Shown here one piece after another: positions 17,717-26,692 of a stretch of 64,000 nucleotides of DNA (position 1 is the first letter of the stretch; each line of letters begins with the position of its first letter). This stretch comes from JBBAAW01 sp041658075 (GTDB taxonomy: Bacteria; Patescibacteriota; WWE3; UBA101185; UBA10185): positions 45,902-109,901 of the forward strand of contig JBBAAW010000001.1 in NCBI GenBank assembly GCA_041658075.1, in the 5' to 3' direction. A program made the position numbers and the translations under genes. A model generated the notes under the pieces. The model did no database searches. It was given only the letters and a program-made list of their open reading frames with translations, and had not been told where the DNA came from.

Positions 17717-18897
17717 AGTATCTTTTCGTAACTGTCGATCATTTTATCCAAGGTAAACTCTTTTTCAGCTTTTATTCTACCATCTAATCCCATGCTTTTT
17801 GCTAATTCACGGTTTTGAACAAGTTCCAGGATTTTGCTTTTCAGGGTGTCGATATCTAACTTGGCTAAAAGGAACCCGTTTGATTTATTAGCTACCGCGT
17901 CTTTATTTCCACCCATATCGGTTGCAATAATTGGCAAACCGGCAAAACAAGCTTCTACCAGCGTCATGGGAAAACCTTCCACGCGTTTGGTTGGCAAAAC
18001 AAAAACATCGTTGCAGGAGTACATTTCCACTGCTTTTTCATAAGGTAATTTTCCGTAAAAAAGTACCTTCTGGCTCATTCTATATTGTCGGCTTAAACTT
18101 TTTAACTCTTCCAAAAACGGCCCATCTCCAATAATGTTCACAAAAATACCGTCAATATCTTTACACGCCAATAACAACTCCCGAAGACCTTTTGACTCCT
18201 CGATTCGTCCAATGTATAAGACCTTAAACGGCTCGCCATCTTTATCGTCGTCCCAATTCTTGGGAGGAATTTTAGATCCGTCAATTCCGTTATGAATAAC
18301 GGTGATCTTTTTTTCCGGCGCAAAAGTTTCATTTATAATCGACTCTTTTACAGCGCTGGAAACCGCCACAATCTTATTACAACCGTTAATGTATTGCCTT
18401 TGTCGGCCAAAATAATTTACCATGCCAAACGCTAAACTTTTGGCCGATTTAACTACATCGCCCGTATTTTTCGCGGAATTTAATAGTGTTTTCATCTCGC
18501 TGCCAATGGTTCCATGAGAAATTCCAACGATATTAATGCCCAGCTTGCGTTTTCTTTTTATGACTCCTAGACCTGCCGAACTTTGGCTAATTACCGCATC
18601 AAAAGGTTTTTCTTGGTGGAATTTGAGAAATTCCTGGTATGATTTATTGAACCAATTATTTTTGTCTATCGATGCCAGAAGCATGTGATACACGCACGGT
18701 ACAAAAACATATTTGACCGTCGTGGCGGAACCCGCACTATCCATTGTCGTGGCGGTCTTATCCACCATAGCAGGGGAGAACATTACGATTTCGTGTCCCC
18801 GATTCGCCAAACCCTCACATAATACTTTGTTCTGTGTTTCGAGTCCGCCATAGCCTTTATTAAATGTTGTCGATTTTATAAAAACTGCAATTCTCAT
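17713..18897 (-). CDS. Glycosyltransferase family 4
   Basis: 394-aa GT-B enzyme. The N-terminal glycine loop is TFNKGYGGLETQN near residues 11-23; the GT4 domain carries VLYIGRIEESKGL near 228 and VEGFPMTLVEACFAG near 307 with both Glu residues of the EX7E motif. Four-base overlaps with the GT4 genes on both sides make it the middle of a coupled GT4 trio. Confidence 0.86.
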   Translation of the reverse strand: MRIAVFIKSTTFNKGYGGLETQNKVLCEGLANRGHEIVMFSPAMVDKTATTMDSAGSATTVKYVFVPCVYHMLLASIDKNNWFNKSYQEFLKFHQEKPFDAVISQSSAGLGVIKRKRKLGINIVGISHGTIGSEMKTLLNSAKNTGDVVKSAKSLAFGMVNYFGRQRQYINGCNKIVAVSSAVKESIINETFAPEKKITVIHNGIDGSKIPPKNWDDDKDGEPFKVLYIGRIEESKGLRELLLACKDIDGIFVNIIGDGPFLEELKSLSRQYRMSQKVLFYGKLPYEKAVEMYSCNDVFVLPTKRVEGFPMTLVEACFAGLPIIATDMGGNKDAVANKSNGFLLAKLDIDTLKSKILELVQNRELAKSMGLDGRIKAEKEFTLDKMIDSYEKIL

Positions 18898-20108
18898 ACT
18901 AATAAACTCTCCAATTGACCGATGTTATCGTAGATGTTAAACATCTTGATGGCTTTGGCGTAAGCGTTTTGGGATAATTTGTTGGCGAGATCTTTATCCA
19001 GAAGCAACTTCTCGATGGCGTTAGCAATGGCTTGGGGATTTTTTTGTTCAATGATAATTCCTGTGACGCTATCCTCAATGAGATCGGTGATACCACCGGC
19101 GTCTGTGGAGACTATTGGAAGCCTAGCCATAGCCGCCTCGATAACCACCGTGGGCACGCCGTCCACATCACCTGCGCCGGTTTCAACACTAGGCAAAACA
19201 AAAATATCCGCTACTTTATAGTACTCCAGAACCTCTTTAAACGCTGTGCCTTTACCCTCGCCGTGAATAAAAACGACATCCCCTAACCTCAAAACGTCGA
19301 TCATTTTAACCAGCTCTTGGTACAAATCTCCTGGTCCTACCAGGTCAACCCTGTGCGCAAACCCTTTATCGCGTAGAATTTTACTAGCCTCAATCATGTA
19401 TTTAAACCCCTTTTTCTCTACTAACCGCGTTCCCCCCAAAAAAATTGCTGGAACATCCCACTTAGGCATTTTGGGAGGACTTTCAAATATTTTAGAATCA
19501 ATTCCATGATAGATAAGTTTGACTTTTGACTTGTCGACCTCGCCACCCGCTATTTCCAAAGCCTTCTTGTAAGCGTAAGAATTGCAAATGCTAACGAATA
19601 TTGCAGATTCGATTTTTTGCGGAATCAGCTCACCTTCCATAAAAACATCGCGAGCGTGGGCGGAAATGCTAAAAGGTATGTCTAAAATGTGCGACGCTAT
19701 AAGTGCGGTTGTTGACGGCCACGATAGAAAATGCGCGTGAATGTGTTGGGGTTTAAGATCGGCAATTGTCTTTGTGTACCCTAGGGATTTTAGAAGAAAG
19801 TACATTTTGGAAAAAAAGCTCCGATTAGGCAACTCTAGCGCCAATTTATAACATCGGGTAACTTCTTTTGGGCAAGTGATTACATAATAGAGTCCACCTA
19901 GAAAATCTGCTAATCTAAGTCGTTTATAGACAGTTTGCTTTAACACTTCTTCCGATGTACTGCCTGTGGCTTTGCTTAGAGATAAAACCGTGATGTCCAG
20001 ATTGTCCCACTCAATCAGTTTTGATATTTCACGCTCAATAAAAGTCTCACTGATTCGAGGGAATTCAGATATAAAGTACAAAATCCGCTTTTTGGCACCT
20101 TCTTCCAT
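18894..20108 (-). CDS. Glycosyltransferase family 4, WcaL/AmsK-like
   Basis: 404-aa GT4. ISEFPRISETFIEREI near residues 8-23 and HAHFLSWPSTTALIA near 125 are typical of the colanic-acid WcaL-like group, and DGVPTVVIEAAMARLPIVST near 320 gives the donor-binding EX7E. An in-frame TTG at 20123 would add five residues, but the ATG at 20108 is the better start. A 36-base gap separates it from ugd, and no promoter is evident there. Confidence 0.85.
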   Translation of the reverse strand: MEEGAKKRILYFISEFPRISETFIEREISKLIEWDNLDITVLSLSKATGSTSEEVLKQTVYKRLRLADFLGGLYYVITCPKEVTRCYKLALELPNRSFFSKMYFLLKSLGYTKTIADLKPQHIHAHFLSWPSTTALIASHILDIPFSISAHARDVFMEGELIPQKIESAIFVSICNSYAYKKALEIAGGEVDKSKVKLIYHGIDSKIFESPPKMPKWDVPAIFLGGTRLVEKKGFKYMIEASKILRDKGFAHRVDLVGPGDLYQELVKMIDVLRLGDVVFIHGEGKGTAFKEVLEYYKVADIFVLPSVETGAGDVDGVPTVVIEAAMARLPIVSTDAGGITDLIEDSVTGIIIEQKNPQAIANAIEKLLLDKDLANKLSQNAYAKAIKMFNIYDNIGQLESLLV

Positions 20109-20144
20109 GTGTGTATTATGCAATTTTGCTTTGACGATGTAAAA

Positions 20145-21509
20145 CTACTTTCCGTTTCTCAAAATTGCCGTTGACACTATATCTCCATCTTCGGTATAGC
20201 CGTTGGTGCGTTTGCCAACCGCAATATAAATAAAGCCCGCGCCTTCTACAGCTTTTTGATCAAGTAGGTTTCTAGCGTCAAACAATAGTACACCCTTCAT
20301 AAGTTTTTTGGACTTGGCAAGATCGAGCGACTTAAACTCATTCCATTCTGTAAAGATGCACAAAGCATCTACACCTTCCAGAGCGTCGTACATGTCCTTG
20401 GAGTAATAAATACCATCATGACCTAAAACCTTTTTAGTGTTCTCCATGGCAGCAGGATCGTACACCCGTAGTTTAGCTCCGTGACCTCTAATCATGTGTA
20501 TCATTTTAATAGCGCCCGATTCTCTAATGTCGTCCGTATCGCCCTTAAAGGCCAAGCCCAGTACCCCAAAAGTATAACCCGATAAATTGTCGTCCATAGC
20601 TTTGGTGATTTTTTTCATGAAGTTGAATTTTTGGAGTTCGTTGACTTCCATAACGGAGCGCAGCAGTTTAAAGTCGTACGCCTGATCCGTGGAAGTTTTG
20701 TACAAAGCGGCTACATCTTTGGGGAAACAGCTTCCTCCATAACCCACACCTGTGGCGTTTAAAAAAGCCCGCCCAATTCTTTTGTCCAAGCCCACACCTT
20801 CTGCTACCACCTGAACATTGGCGCCCGCTCGTTCGCAAAGCTGACCAATCTCGTTAATAAAAGAAATCTTAGTGGCAAGCAAAGCGTTGGAAGCGTATTT
20901 GATCATTTCCGCGCTTCGCAGGTCGCATTCCACTATAGGAGCATCAAAGTCTTTGTAGAGTTCCCTCATAACCTTTAACCCGCGTTCACTTTTTGCACCC
21001 ACCACTATTCTATTAGTGTTTCTCATGTCCTCGATAGCCGTACCTTCGCGTAAAAATTCGGGATTGGAGACCACATCAAATTCTGTACCCTTGGGCATAT
21101 TTTCTTGCACGGCGTGCTCTATCCGCTCGTTTGTTCCAACCGGTACAGTGCTTTTTGTCACTATAACTTTATACCCGTTAAGATTCTGTCCTATTTCCTT
21201 TGCTACCGCCATAACGGCCGTAAGATCTGCAGCTCCCGTGTCACCTTGAGGAGTTCCCACGCAAATAAAAATAACATTCGACTCTTTAACGCCTTCCGCA
21301 GTAGAGGTGGTAAATTTTAGTCGACCTTCTTTAACATTTTTTAAGACAATCTCATCAAGTCCGGGTTCATAAATAGGCATTACACCTTTTGTAATTTTGT
21401 CGATTTTCTCTTTATCTTTGTCTACACCGATCACTTGATTTCCAATATCAGAGAAAATCGCTGCCCCAACTAACCCAACATAACCTGTTCCAATAACACA
21501 AATTTTCAT
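20145..21509 (-). CDS. ugd: UDP-glucose 6-dehydrogenase
   Basis: 454-aa UDP-glucose/GDP-mannose dehydrogenase. It has the NAD loop GTGYVGLVGAAIF at residues 7-19, VGTPQGDTG near 88, STVPVGTNE near 120 and the catalytic cysteine in GYGGSCFPKD near 258. GLAFKGDTDDIRES near 320 belongs to the C-terminal substrate domain. It oxidises UDP-glucose to UDP-glucuronate with two NAD+. The product feeds Uxs (2291-3247), so the locus can make UDP-glucuronate and UDP-xylose. It overlaps the upstream GT2 gene by four bases. Confidence 0.93.
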   Translation of the reverse strand: MKICVIGTGYVGLVGAAIFSDIGNQVIGVDKDKEKIDKITKGVMPIYEPGLDEIVLKNVKEGRLKFTTSTAEGVKESNVIFICVGTPQGDTGAADLTAVMAVAKEIGQNLNGYKVIVTKSTVPVGTNERIEHAVQENMPKGTEFDVVSNPEFLREGTAIEDMRNTNRIVVGAKSERGLKVMRELYKDFDAPIVECDLRSAEMIKYASNALLATKISFINEIGQLCERAGANVQVVAEGVGLDKRIGRAFLNATGVGYGGSCFPKDVAALYKTSTDQAYDFKLLRSVMEVNELQKFNFMKKITKAMDDNLSGYTFGVLGLAFKGDTDDIRESGAIKMIHMIRGHGAKLRVYDPAAMENTKKVLGHDGIYYSKDMYDALEGVDALCIFTEWNEFKSLDLAKSKKLMKGVLLFDARNLLDQKAVEGAGFIYIAVGKRTNGYTEDGDIVSTAILRNGK

Positions 21510-22285
21510 ATATATGCAACTTCGCGCTTTGGTAAAGCGTAAGCTCCCTTTAAGCCTAAAATTTTAATACGCAAAACATCCCGTGCCATTTTATAAGAGT
21601 TAGCGAGGATGTTTAGACGGGTTGTTGGTACATAATTCCATTTTACAGGTATGTCTTTAATTTTATATCCCATTTGTCTGGCGCAGTATAAAACCTCCAC
21701 ATCAAAAGCACCAAAAAAAGGTCTGTCTATTTGAGGTAAATTGTCGCCGTATACTATCAGATGACTGAAGACTTTTCTGGCCACATCCCCTTTAAATAAT
21801 TTAAATCCGCACTGTGTGTCTTGAAAGTCTAAGCCGATGACGGTTTTTACCAAAAGATTGAAAACTCTACCCATAATATGTCTGTATAATGGTTCGTCCT
21901 GTCTTTCTGCCCCAATACCCTCACGGGAAGCTATGGCGATATCAAAGTCATTATCGTTTATCCATGTGGCAAGTCTCTTTAATTCTTCCAATGGGGTTGC
22001 CATATCGGCGTCCATCATTAAAACCATCTTGCCCGATGATTTTAACACGCCGGTTCTTATTCCTGCGGCCTTGCCTTTATGGACATTTTTTACGAGCTTT
22101 ATTTCCGGGTGGTCTTTAGCGTATTCTTCAACAACCTCGGCAGTTTTATCTTTGGATCCGTCGTCCACCACAACAATCTCAAACGCCGGTGCAAACTGAT
22201 TCATAAAAGAAAGGGTTTGCGTTAATGTTTTAGTTATTCGCGATTCTTCGTTGTACGCGGAAATTACTATTGAATAGTCAATCAT
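21506..22285 (-). CDS. GT2, dolichyl-phosphate glucose synthase-like
   Basis: 259-aa GT2 of the Alg5-like type: VISAYNEESRI near residue 7, VVDDGSKDKT near 38, MMDADMATP near 90, and GLDFQDTQCGFKLFKG near 153, a phrase typical of polyprenyl-phosphate beta-glucosyltransferases. No membrane helix is evident. Overlaps ugd by four bases, with the GT2-GtrA gene 8 bases upstream. Confidence 0.85.
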   Translation of the reverse strand: MIDYSIVISAYNEESRITKTLTQTLSFMNQFAPAFEIVVVDDGSKDKTAEVVEEYAKDHPEIKLVKNVHKGKAAGIRTGVLKSSGKMVLMMDADMATPLEELKRLATWINDNDFDIAIASREGIGAERQDEPLYRHIMGRVFNLLVKTVIGLDFQDTQCGFKLFKGDVARKVFSHLIVYGDNLPQIDRPFFGAFDVEVLYCARQMGYKIKDIPVKWNYVPTTRLNILANSYKMARDVLRIKILGLKGAYALPKREVAYI

Positions 22286-22293
22286 TACGTTCC

Positions 22294-23418
22294 TTATTGC
22301 ATCCTTTTTCGCCAGATAATTCTACTATATATCATATAATTCCACACCAACCCAAATGCTACGCCAATTAAAAATCCCGCGTTGGCCACTACTGCTTTGT
22401 CGCCCAAGGCTTTAACAAAAAGGTCAACCAGCTGACTCCTAAACAAGATTGGAATGATGGATAACACAGTGTAGACAACAAAAGTACCTAAGATTTTCAC
22501 CAACCCGTTAATTCTTCTTTCTCCAAACGACCAGATATTATTTAAAGTAAAAGTGACCATTATAGCAATAAGTCCGGAGATTACGGCAGAAAGGGAAGAG
22601 TCAAAAAGTGTTACTCTAAAAACATTAAAAAGGGTAGCGTCGGTTATAAAGCCTGCTACGCCTACACACAAAAATTTCACCAGGTTTTTGTTTTCATTAA
22701 TTCTTATGGAAAGTACGACTTTAAGCGAGTCAAGCGCGTTATTACTTTGCATTTTGGAGTCGCCCCTGTCGCGCAAACCAAACTCAATGGGAACCTCCGC
22801 AACTTTGGCGTTTAATTTATACATTTTGTAGAGAAGGTCAATTTTGTAGGCAAAGCCTTTGGACCGAACAGACTCCAAATCAAGTCGATCCAGATAATTT
22901 TTTACGCGTGACGCTTTAAAGCCGGAAGTAAAATCAGAAACGTTGTATATACCCAAAACTATTTTGGAAAAGATGTTGCCTCCCACACTCCAAAATTTTC
23001 TATTTAAACCCCATTCTTTGGGGATAGAACCACCCTTGGTAAAGCGGGATCCTATTACATAGTCGTAACCCTGCTCTATTTTTTCTACAAAGCGGGGAAT
23101 ATCGTTGGGATTGTGCTGAAAGTCGGCGTCCATTTCTATTACGACATCTGGGTACAGATTTTGCAGGGCGTATTTAAAGGCGTAAATATAAGCTCCGCCC
23201 AGTCCGGATTTTTCTTTTTCCATTAACAGATGGACATTGGGGTGTTTTTGCGACAATTCTTTTACCGCCTCACCAGTCCTGTCTGGTGAGTTTCCGTCGA
23301 CCACTAAAATATGACACTCGTGGTGGGGTATTTTGACAAATGCCTCCAAGATAGCAGGTATGACTTTTTTGATATTTTCTACCTCGTTATAGGTTGGTAT
23401 AACAACAATAATTTTCAT
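22294..23418 (-). CDS. GT2 polyprenyl-phosphate mannose synthase fused to GtrA-like domain
   Basis: 374 aa in two parts. Residues 1-235 are a DPM1-type GT2: IPTYNEVENI, VVDGNSPDRTG near 40, EMDADFQHNP near 94 and SDFTSGFKASR near 160. Residues about 245-370 form four helices of the GtrA family, starting FLCVGVAGFITDATLF. The fusion is common in archaea and bacteria; GtrA domains are thought to help flip the lipid-linked sugar. It overlaps the upstream 85-aa gene by four bases. Confidence 0.87.
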   Translation of the reverse strand: MKIIVVIPTYNEVENIKKVIPAILEAFVKIPHHECHILVVDGNSPDRTGEAVKELSQKHPNVHLLMEKEKSGLGGAYIYAFKYALQNLYPDVVIEMDADFQHNPNDIPRFVEKIEQGYDYVIGSRFTKGGSIPKEWGLNRKFWSVGGNIFSKIVLGIYNVSDFTSGFKASRVKNYLDRLDLESVRSKGFAYKIDLLYKMYKLNAKVAEVPIEFGLRDRGDSKMQSNNALDSLKVVLSIRINENKNLVKFLCVGVAGFITDATLFNVFRVTLFDSSLSAVISGLIAIMVTFTLNNIWSFGERRINGLVKILGTFVVYTVLSIIPILFRSQLVDLFVKALGDKAVVANAGFLIGVAFGLVWNYMIYSRIIWRKRMQ

Positions 23419-23672
23419 ATCAATGATATACTGACAAAAAGCATGGCAAAGACAAAAAGCGAGAGTGAAATGTACTCAAACATCACATGCCTGTTGAGTC
23501 TTTGCTCTAAAAGCCCGTGAATTATACCCCAAGAGCTATAAAAAACACAGCCGAAAAAAGCGCTTACCATTTGATAAGTGGGATTTTGGTAAAAGTATAG
23601 GAAAAAGAAAAAGCTAGACAAAAGCCCAAAAGCCAAAATTAAATAATGATATAAATGCGAGCTTCTATCCAT
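23415..23672 (-). CDS. Small three-helix membrane protein, unknown
   Basis: 85 aa with three hydrophobic stretches (about 8-25, 33-51, 64-84) and the conserved-looking link GCVFYSSWGIIHGLLEQRLN. Not recognised beyond being a small integral membrane protein. Its start directly follows the stop of the CAP gene and its end overlaps the GT2-GtrA gene, so it is co-transcribed with the glycan locus. A tail of uncharacterised Patescibacteria-type small membrane proteins is possible. Confidence 0.6.
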   Translation of the reverse strand: MDRSSHLYHYLILAFGLLSSFFFFLYFYQNPTYQMVSAFFGCVFYSSWGIIHGLLEQRLNRHVMFEYISLSLFVFAMLFVSISLI

Positions 23673-24575
23673 CTAAATTATCCTTCCGGGTCCCAAGGAA
23701 AAATAAACCGCACTAATAGCAAAAATTAAAAAGAGCATATGGGCAAAAGAATGACCTGTAAATTTTAAGATAGCATGTTTTCTTGAGTACCACATATCTA
23801 AAGCAAATAAAATAAAAACGAGCGATGCGAAGCTCACTAAAAATGTTTTGGTAGTGGAATATACGTTGACCCCATGGGGCGATGGCTGCGGCGGCACTTG
23901 GATGGCGGGGGCAGTTTTTTCCGTAGGTGTAGTATTGACGGTTGGTGCTGTAGCAGGGCGTGTTACGGCGTTTTGGTCGGCACCCTTAACCGCCACTTGT
24001 GCGGGCGCGCCACGGGTTTTTCCAAACATCTGTATTACTAAAGTAGTTTCGTAGTCGTCCAAAACGCCATTGATTACCGCAAACCCAACATCGGTGTATT
24101 TATCGCTAATTAAATTTTCCCTATGTGACGGCGATTTATACCACGCATCCACCACATCCTTTGATGCGCCAAAGTTCTTAGCCAAATTCTCTCCTGCGTA
24201 CAAGTAGTCGTAATCTTGTCCCACAATAAAACTCCACGGATCTGTTCCATCCGGGGCAACATGCGCCCAATAATTATGTTTAAACATATACTCGGCTTTT
24301 TTTTGGGCGGCAGTAGTAAGCTTGGAATTTATTGTTAACCCACTCACACCAGCAGTCGATCTTTTATTATTGGTGTATTTTAATAAGTCGCTAATATTTA
24401 TATTGCTGGCATAACTTAATACACCCGGCAAAACGGCGGGAATTTCCTTAAAGAAAGTGAAAAAAGTCAAAAGGGTTAACGAATACAACAAAACGGCTTT
24501 ACTTTGCAGTAGCGTGGCTCTTTTCTTATGTATTGGATGCGGAAGTATGTGGTGCTTTAAGCGTTTAATATGCAT
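23673..24575 (-). CDS. CAP-domain (SCP-like) surface protein with membrane anchors
   Basis: 300 aa. A basic N-terminus precedes a signal-anchor helix (about 28-48). Residues about 60-190 are a CAP domain with the expected motifs: HNYWAHVAPDGTDPWSF near 99, YAGENLAKNF near 125 and SPSHRENLISDKYTDVGFA near 147. A Pro/Thr/Ala-rich linker follows (195-235) and two more helices close the protein. CAP domains occur in secreted bacterial proteins of mostly unknown activity. It heads the minus-strand glycan locus; a TATAAT box (24584-24589, minus strand) lies 8 bases before the ATG, divergent from greA. Confidence 0.85.
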   Translation of the reverse strand: MHIKRLKHHILPHPIHKKRATLLQSKAVLLYSLTLLTFFTFFKEIPAVLPGVLSYASNINISDLLKYTNNKRSTAGVSGLTINSKLTTAAQKKAEYMFKHNYWAHVAPDGTDPWSFIVGQDYDYLYAGENLAKNFGASKDVVDAWYKSPSHRENLISDKYTDVGFAVINGVLDDYETTLVIQMFGKTRGAPAQVAVKGADQNAVTRPATAPTVNTTPTEKTAPAIQVPPQPSPHGVNVYSTTKTFLVSFASLVFILFALDMWYSRKHAILKFTGHSFAHMLFLIFAISAVYFSLGPGRII

Positions 24576-24607
24576 TGATTTTTATTATACACTTGCTTGC
24601 AATATTT

Positions 24608-24636
24608 TTGACACTCCTCTGACAATATGGTAGTGT
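24608..24636 (+). promoter_or_regulatory. greA promoter
   Basis: TTGACA at 24608-24613, a 17-base spacer and TAGTGT at 24631-24636, with an upstream TGg that makes it an extended -10. It has the same -35 and the same 17-bp spacing as the rRNA promoter at 60596-60624. Transcription would start near 24643, leaving a structured leader of about 65 bases. Confidence 0.7.
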
Positions 24637-24640
24637 ACTA

Positions 24641-24688
24641 CTTGGAACCCCCCAAGTCGGCGGGTTTTTTAGTCTGCAGGATGCAGAC
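24641..24688 (+). promoter_or_regulatory. Structured greA leader: terminator-like hairpin, alternative stem and second hairpin
   Basis: AACCCCCC (24646-24653) can pair with GGCGGGTT (24659-24666), one C-C mismatch, followed by six T's (24665-24670): an intrinsic-terminator shape placed between promoter and gene. CTTGG (24641-24645) can instead pair with CCAAG (24652-24656), which would break the first stem. A perfect six-bp hairpin GTCTGC/GCAGAC follows at 24672-24688, then the Shine-Dalgarno AAGGAG. This looks like an attenuator. Confidence 0.55.
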
Positions 24689-24708
24689 AACTGTCAAAAG
24701 GAGTCAAA

Positions 24709-25191
24709 ATGAACCGTTCTATCAAGGATGTTAATGTTAACATCATTCTAACCAAAGAAGGGCTTGCAGAGCTCAAAAAAGAGCTAAAAAATTTAATAGA
24801 CGTTAAGCGACCGGAAGTGGTGCAAAAAATTTCCATTGCACGGGACATGGGCGACCTTTCTGAAAACGCAGCCTACGTTTCTGCCAGAGACGAGCAAGCT
24901 TTTATAGAAGGTCGAATTGCTGAGCTGGAAGAGATTGTAAAAAACGCGGTGGTTTCTAGCGGCGCGCCTGTAAAAGGAGTGATTTCTGTGGGTTGCAAAA
25001 TTAGAGTTCATGTAGACGGGGTGGAAGAAGAATTTTGTTTGGTTGGCGGACCGGAAGCTGACCCTAAAGAAAAAAAGATTTCTCACGAGTCACCACTTGG
25101 TAAGGCTTTAATGGGTAAAAAAGTTGGCGACAAGGTGGAGATAGAAGCTCCCATAGGCAAGCTCGTTTACACAATCCTTTCTGTAAGCTAA
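24709..25191 (+). CDS. greA: Transcription elongation factor GreA
   Basis: 160 aa. Residues 1-80 form the N-terminal coiled coil, with the catalytic acidic tip in DMGDLSENAAY near residues 46-56; residues 85-158 are the FKBP-like C-terminal domain ending GDKVEIEAPIGKLVYTILSV. GreA restarts backtracked RNA polymerase by stimulating transcript cleavage. Start chosen at the ATG preceded by AAGGAG. It opens a plus-strand run of housekeeping genes, with lysS only 9 bases downstream. The leader structure suggests control by early termination, possibly autogenous. Confidence 0.95.
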   Translation: MNRSIKDVNVNIILTKEGLAELKKELKNLIDVKRPEVVQKISIARDMGDLSENAAYVSARDEQAFIEGRIAELEEIVKNAVVSSGAPVKGVISVGCKIRVHVDGVEEEFCLVGGPEADPKEKKISHESPLGKALMGKKVGDKVEIEAPIGKLVYTILSVS

Positions 25192-25200
25192 AATCGGCAC

Positions 25201-26679
25201 ATGTCATCACTAAGAGAATTGCGTGAAGCCAAATTGGAAAAGTTGCGTGGGCTTATTGAGTTGGGTGTGGATCCCTATCCCCCCTTTAATTTTCGTTTTC
25301 AAAAAATTGGGGAAGTTTGTACTGATTTTGACTCTCTTGTTGGAAGGAAAGTCTCTGTTGCAGGAAGAATTCGATCATTAAGAGCTCACGGTAAGGTATC
25401 TTTTATTGACATCGAGGATTACTCGGGAAGAATCCAGCTTATCGTAAAATCTGACAATTTGATAAGCGCCGATTACAAGAATAATTTACTCGGATACATA
25501 GACTTGGGTTTAATTGATGTTGGTGATTTTGTCTCTGTTTTGGGAAATGTTATAAAGAGTGTAAGCGGTGAGAAATCCGTTGAAGTAACAGAACTAAGAT
25601 TTTTAAGTAAATCCTTGCGTCCCATACCCAGTGATTGGGAAGGTTTAAAAGATGTAGAAGAAAGATATCGACTAAGATATCTGGATTTTTTGGTAAACAG
25701 GGGTTCGCGTGAAGTGCTTGACAAGAGATGGACAATCGTTCAAGAGACTAGGACTTTTCTTTGGAAGGAGGGGTTTTTGGAGGTTGAAACACCGATACTT
25801 CAACCTCTTTACGGTGGAACTAACGCCAAACCTTTTGTTACCCACTTCAATTCTTTAGATAGTGATTTTTATTTAAGAGTTGCTCCGGAATTGTACTTAA
25901 AAAGACTTATTGTTGGCGGTTATGAAAAGATCTTTGAGATAGCCCGTAACTTTAGAAACGAAGGCATCGACCATACCCATTTTCCCGAATTTACTATGCT
26001 TGAGTGGTATGAAGCTTATTCTGACTACAACAGGGTTATGGACTTGGCCGAGGCCCTGTTAAAGCATTTAGTCCAAAAGATTCACGGCTCTTTAAAACTT
26101 ACTGTAAAAGGTGTGGAAGTAGATGTTTCTGGTAATTGGCCAAGGATTACCGTAGATCAAGCTTTAATGGATTATTTGGGTATAGACTGGATTAGTGCAT
26201 CGGATGAAGAGGCTAAAGCTCTTCAGAAAAAATTCAATGTATCTGTGAGGGGAACTTGGAGTAAGGATAAAGCTCTTTTTGCAATTTATGATCATGATAT
26301 TACCCCTAAACTCGTTAATCCAACGTGGGTGATTGATTACCCTTTGGGAGTAAGCCCACTTTCCCGAATTCACAGATCAAAATCAACAAGGGCAGAAAGA
26401 TTTGAAGGGTATATCGGCGGTGTAGAGATTTTTGATGGTTGGACGGAGATTGCCTCTGGTCCTGAGCAAAGAGCACGTTTTGAAAAAGAGCAAAAAAACA
26501 TGAAGGATGGCGACACCGAGGCTATGTTATTGGATGAAGATTTTATTGAAGCATTGGAGTATGGGTGTCCACCGCTTGGGGGAATTGGTTTTGGTATAGA
26601 CAGAATGGTTATGTTCTTAACCGATACATGGGCTATTAAAGACGTATTAAGTTTTCCAACTTTAAGACCTAAAAATTAG
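25201..26679 (+). CDS. lysS: Lysyl-tRNA synthetase, class II
   Basis: 492 aa, normal length. An OB-fold anticodon-binding domain covers about residues 50-150 (VAGRIRSLRAHGK). The class II catalytic core shows motif 2 FRNEGIDHTHFPEFTMLEWY near 257-276 and motif 3 PPLGGIGFGIDRMVM near 463-477. It charges tRNA-Lys. It follows greA by 9 bases, probably in one transcript. No HIGH/KMSKS signature, so it is not the class I archaeal-type LysRS. Confidence 0.95.
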   Translation: MSSLRELREAKLEKLRGLIELGVDPYPPFNFRFQKIGEVCTDFDSLVGRKVSVAGRIRSLRAHGKVSFIDIEDYSGRIQLIVKSDNLISADYKNNLLGYIDLGLIDVGDFVSVLGNVIKSVSGEKSVEVTELRFLSKSLRPIPSDWEGLKDVEERYRLRYLDFLVNRGSREVLDKRWTIVQETRTFLWKEGFLEVETPILQPLYGGTNAKPFVTHFNSLDSDFYLRVAPELYLKRLIVGGYEKIFEIARNFRNEGIDHTHFPEFTMLEWYEAYSDYNRVMDLAEALLKHLVQKIHGSLKLTVKGVEVDVSGNWPRITVDQALMDYLGIDWISASDEEAKALQKKFNVSVRGTWSKDKALFAIYDHDITPKLVNPTWVIDYPLGVSPLSRIHRSKSTRAERFEGYIGGVEIFDGWTEIASGPEQRARFEKEQKNMKDGDTEAMLLDEDFIEALEYGCPPLGGIGFGIDRMVMFLTDTWAIKDVLSFPTLRPKN

Positions 26680-26692
26680 TAGAAAGGAAAAT

